A stretch of 64,000 nucleotides of DNA from Mucilaginibacter arboris (lineage in GTDB: Bacteria; Bacteroidota; Bacteroidia; Sphingobacteriales; Sphingobacteriaceae), in the NCBI RefSeq assembly GCF_009754915.1, contig NZ_WPIK01000013.1, forward strand, positions 1 through 64,000, given 5' to 3'. The translations under genes were made by a program, and so were the position numbers. Below, piece after piece: positions 63,014 to 64,000 of this stretch. The notes beneath the pieces are model-generated. The model worked only from the letters and a program-made list of their open reading frames with translations. It made no database searches and was not told the DNA's origin. How positions within the stretch are numbered: the stretch's first letter is position 1; every line of letters begins with the position of its first letter.

Positions 63014-63469
63014 TTACTTGTTAAAAGTTGATTCTGCAATTTCAATCCAATTTTCAACAGTTATTTTTGAAGCCAGTTCGCCAAGAAGCGGAAACGGTAT
63101 CTCCTTTATATTTTTAAACCGGATACAGCCTTTTCCCATATCCAATTTATTTTTGCTGTATTTTGGATATTCCTGCTTAAACCAGTCCAATAAATCCTTG
63201 TTGGCATAAATGCCCATGTGGTACATTGCAATAAAATTTTTCTGAGAGGCGATATTGATAAAAGGCAACGGCAGTTTGGGGTTGCAGCGGTAACCTTTTG
63301 GAAACAACGAATGCGGCACAACATAACCAATCATGCCGTAACTCATTTCCTCCGCAAATCCTTCTGGCAAATTTTCCAGGATAACTTTTCTTAGCACTGT
63401 GATAGCTGCGCGCCTGTCGTCTGGAAGTGTATCGATATATTCTTGTACCGAAGCCGCTTTTGATTGCAT
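63014..63469 (-). CDS. DUF1801-family protein
   Basis: 151 aa. QEYIDTLPDDRRAAITVLRKVILENLP and EEMSYGMIGYVVP are the DUF1801 core, with YHMGIYANKDLLDWFK and GCIRFKNIKEIP near the end. The family (with E. coli YdhG) is structurally known but without a defined role. The start codon lies inside a repeat (63463-63594) that is duplicated at 63842-63978, so the gene and its promoter region have been partly copied. Confidence 0.85.
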   Translation of the reverse strand: MQSKAASVQEYIDTLPDDRRAAITVLRKVILENLPEGFAEEMSYGMIGYVVPHSLFPKGYRCNPKLPLPFINIASQKNFIAMYHMGIYANKDLLDWFKQEYPKYSKNKLDMGKGCIRFKNIKEIPFPLLGELASKITVENWIEIAESTFNK

Positions 63470-63978
63470 ATTCCTTGTACTTTAAATCTTAACTGATTAC
63501 AAGGTACAATTTATAAAAAATAAAATAACTAATACAAATTTGTTGAAATTGCCCTTTAATATTGAAGTGAAAAATTAACTGGTAAAAGAAGCGTTGTTAA
63601 AACTAACAAACGTTTACCATTCGTAATTATGAAATATTATAGAAGTTGTTCAATTTTTTTTTCTCGCTCCCTTTTTTTGAGGCCAATGCTTCTTTTATCG
63701 CCTAAAAATGTTGGCCGTCAGGTTTTGGTTTTTTGGGTAGATGCTTCTTTTATCAGCTAAAAATGTTAACCATTGCTTTTTTGATTGGTTTAATTACTAA
63801 CTGACCTATAAGGTTTTCAAAACCTTATAGGTCAGTTAGTAATTGCATATTCCTTGAACTTTAAACCGTAACTGATAACCAGGTACAATTTATAAAAACC
63901 AAACAAATAACCGGTACAAATTTCGGCTTGAACTGCTATTTAATATTGAAGTAAAAAATTACCCGGTAAAAGAAGCAT
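63463..63978. repeat. Direct duplication of about 135 bp flanking a palindrome
   Basis: The segment 63463-63594 recurs at 63842-63978 (shared blocks ATTGCATATTCCTTG, GGTACAATTTATAAAAA, TTTAATATTGAAGT, and the motif GGTAAAAGAAGC). The first copy holds the start codon and upstream DNA of the DUF1801 gene. Confidence 0.8.
63792..63844. repeat. Perfect 26-bp palindrome
   Basis: The left arm (63792-63817) begins AATTACTAACTGACC and ends AAGGTTTT; the right arm (63819-63844) is its exact reverse complement around a single C. It contains GACCTATAAGGTTTT, a palindromic repeat I recall as widespread in Bacteroidota. Confidence 0.85.
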
Positions 63979-64000
63979 TGCCGTAAAAACCTTTAATTCC

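Overview
The window looks like the chromosome of a member of the Bacteroidota, most likely family Sphingobacteriaceae (Pedobacter/Mucilaginibacter relatives). The reasons are the AT-rich sequence, two SusC/SusD pairs, a TamL-like outer-membrane lipoprotein, the RhaI-type rhamnose pathway, and hairpin repeats typical of this phylum. No species is claimed.

Positions 1 to about 8,230 hold an integron-like cassette array that runs off the left edge. Small genes, all on the + strand, or gene-free stretches alternate with a repeat of about 195 bp. The repeat ends are imperfect inverted copies (GGTTTGGCAAAAAACTGG at one end, CCAGTTCTTCGCCAAGCC at the other). They are bounded by AAC on the left and GTT on the right, as in attC sites, and most cassettes begin and end with matching short inverted sequences. 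Cargo includes secreted and lipoproteins (one resembling the lysozyme inhibitor Ivy), a PIN toxin-antitoxin pair, a DUF2975/XRE pair, two near-identical gene-free mini-cassettes and, at the right end, a full-length Tet(X)-like flavin monooxygenase. No integrase is in the window.

Positions 8.2 to 25.5 kb are mostly core genes: a YihY/BrkB membrane protein, a TamL-like protein, an RNA methyltransferase, tRNA-Cys, pyrD (interrupted by a heptanucleotide tandem repeat), holA, a SIMPL protein, a sirtuin, a cobalamin-riboswitch-controlled BtuB-like receptor with a DUF6580 protein, a Fic protein facing a small probable antitoxin, and a class A beta-lactamase-like hydrolase. An IS5-type transposase remnant lies at 18.8-19.2 kb.

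Positions 25.5 to 31.6 kb are an L-rhamnose operon (rhaT, aldolase/dehydrogenase, isomerase, kinase). Positions 31.9 to 40 kb hold a HigBA-like toxin-antitoxin pair with a palindromic operator, an amine oxidase, proB and proA separated by a MITE-like element, an M28 peptidase and a dihaem cytochrome c.

Positions 40.3 to 55.7 kb are one long operon of three FAS1 (fasciclin) lipoproteins and two SusC/SusD pairs. Positions 56.5 to 61.1 kb are a pectin/rhamnogalacturonan operon (PL22-like lyase, polysaccharide deacetylase, GH105 hydrolase, CE12-like acetylesterase). Rhamnogalacturonan breakdown releases rhamnose, so this operon and the rhamnose operon fit together; both carry the same 15-bp motif upstream. 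The right end has an EamA transporter, two small genes and repeats.

A 14-bp motif, GRTAAAAGAAGCAT, occurs exactly 26 times across the window, on both strands, in intergenic DNA, inside genes and inside most array repeats. It is absent from the 16-kb SusCD/fasciclin region.
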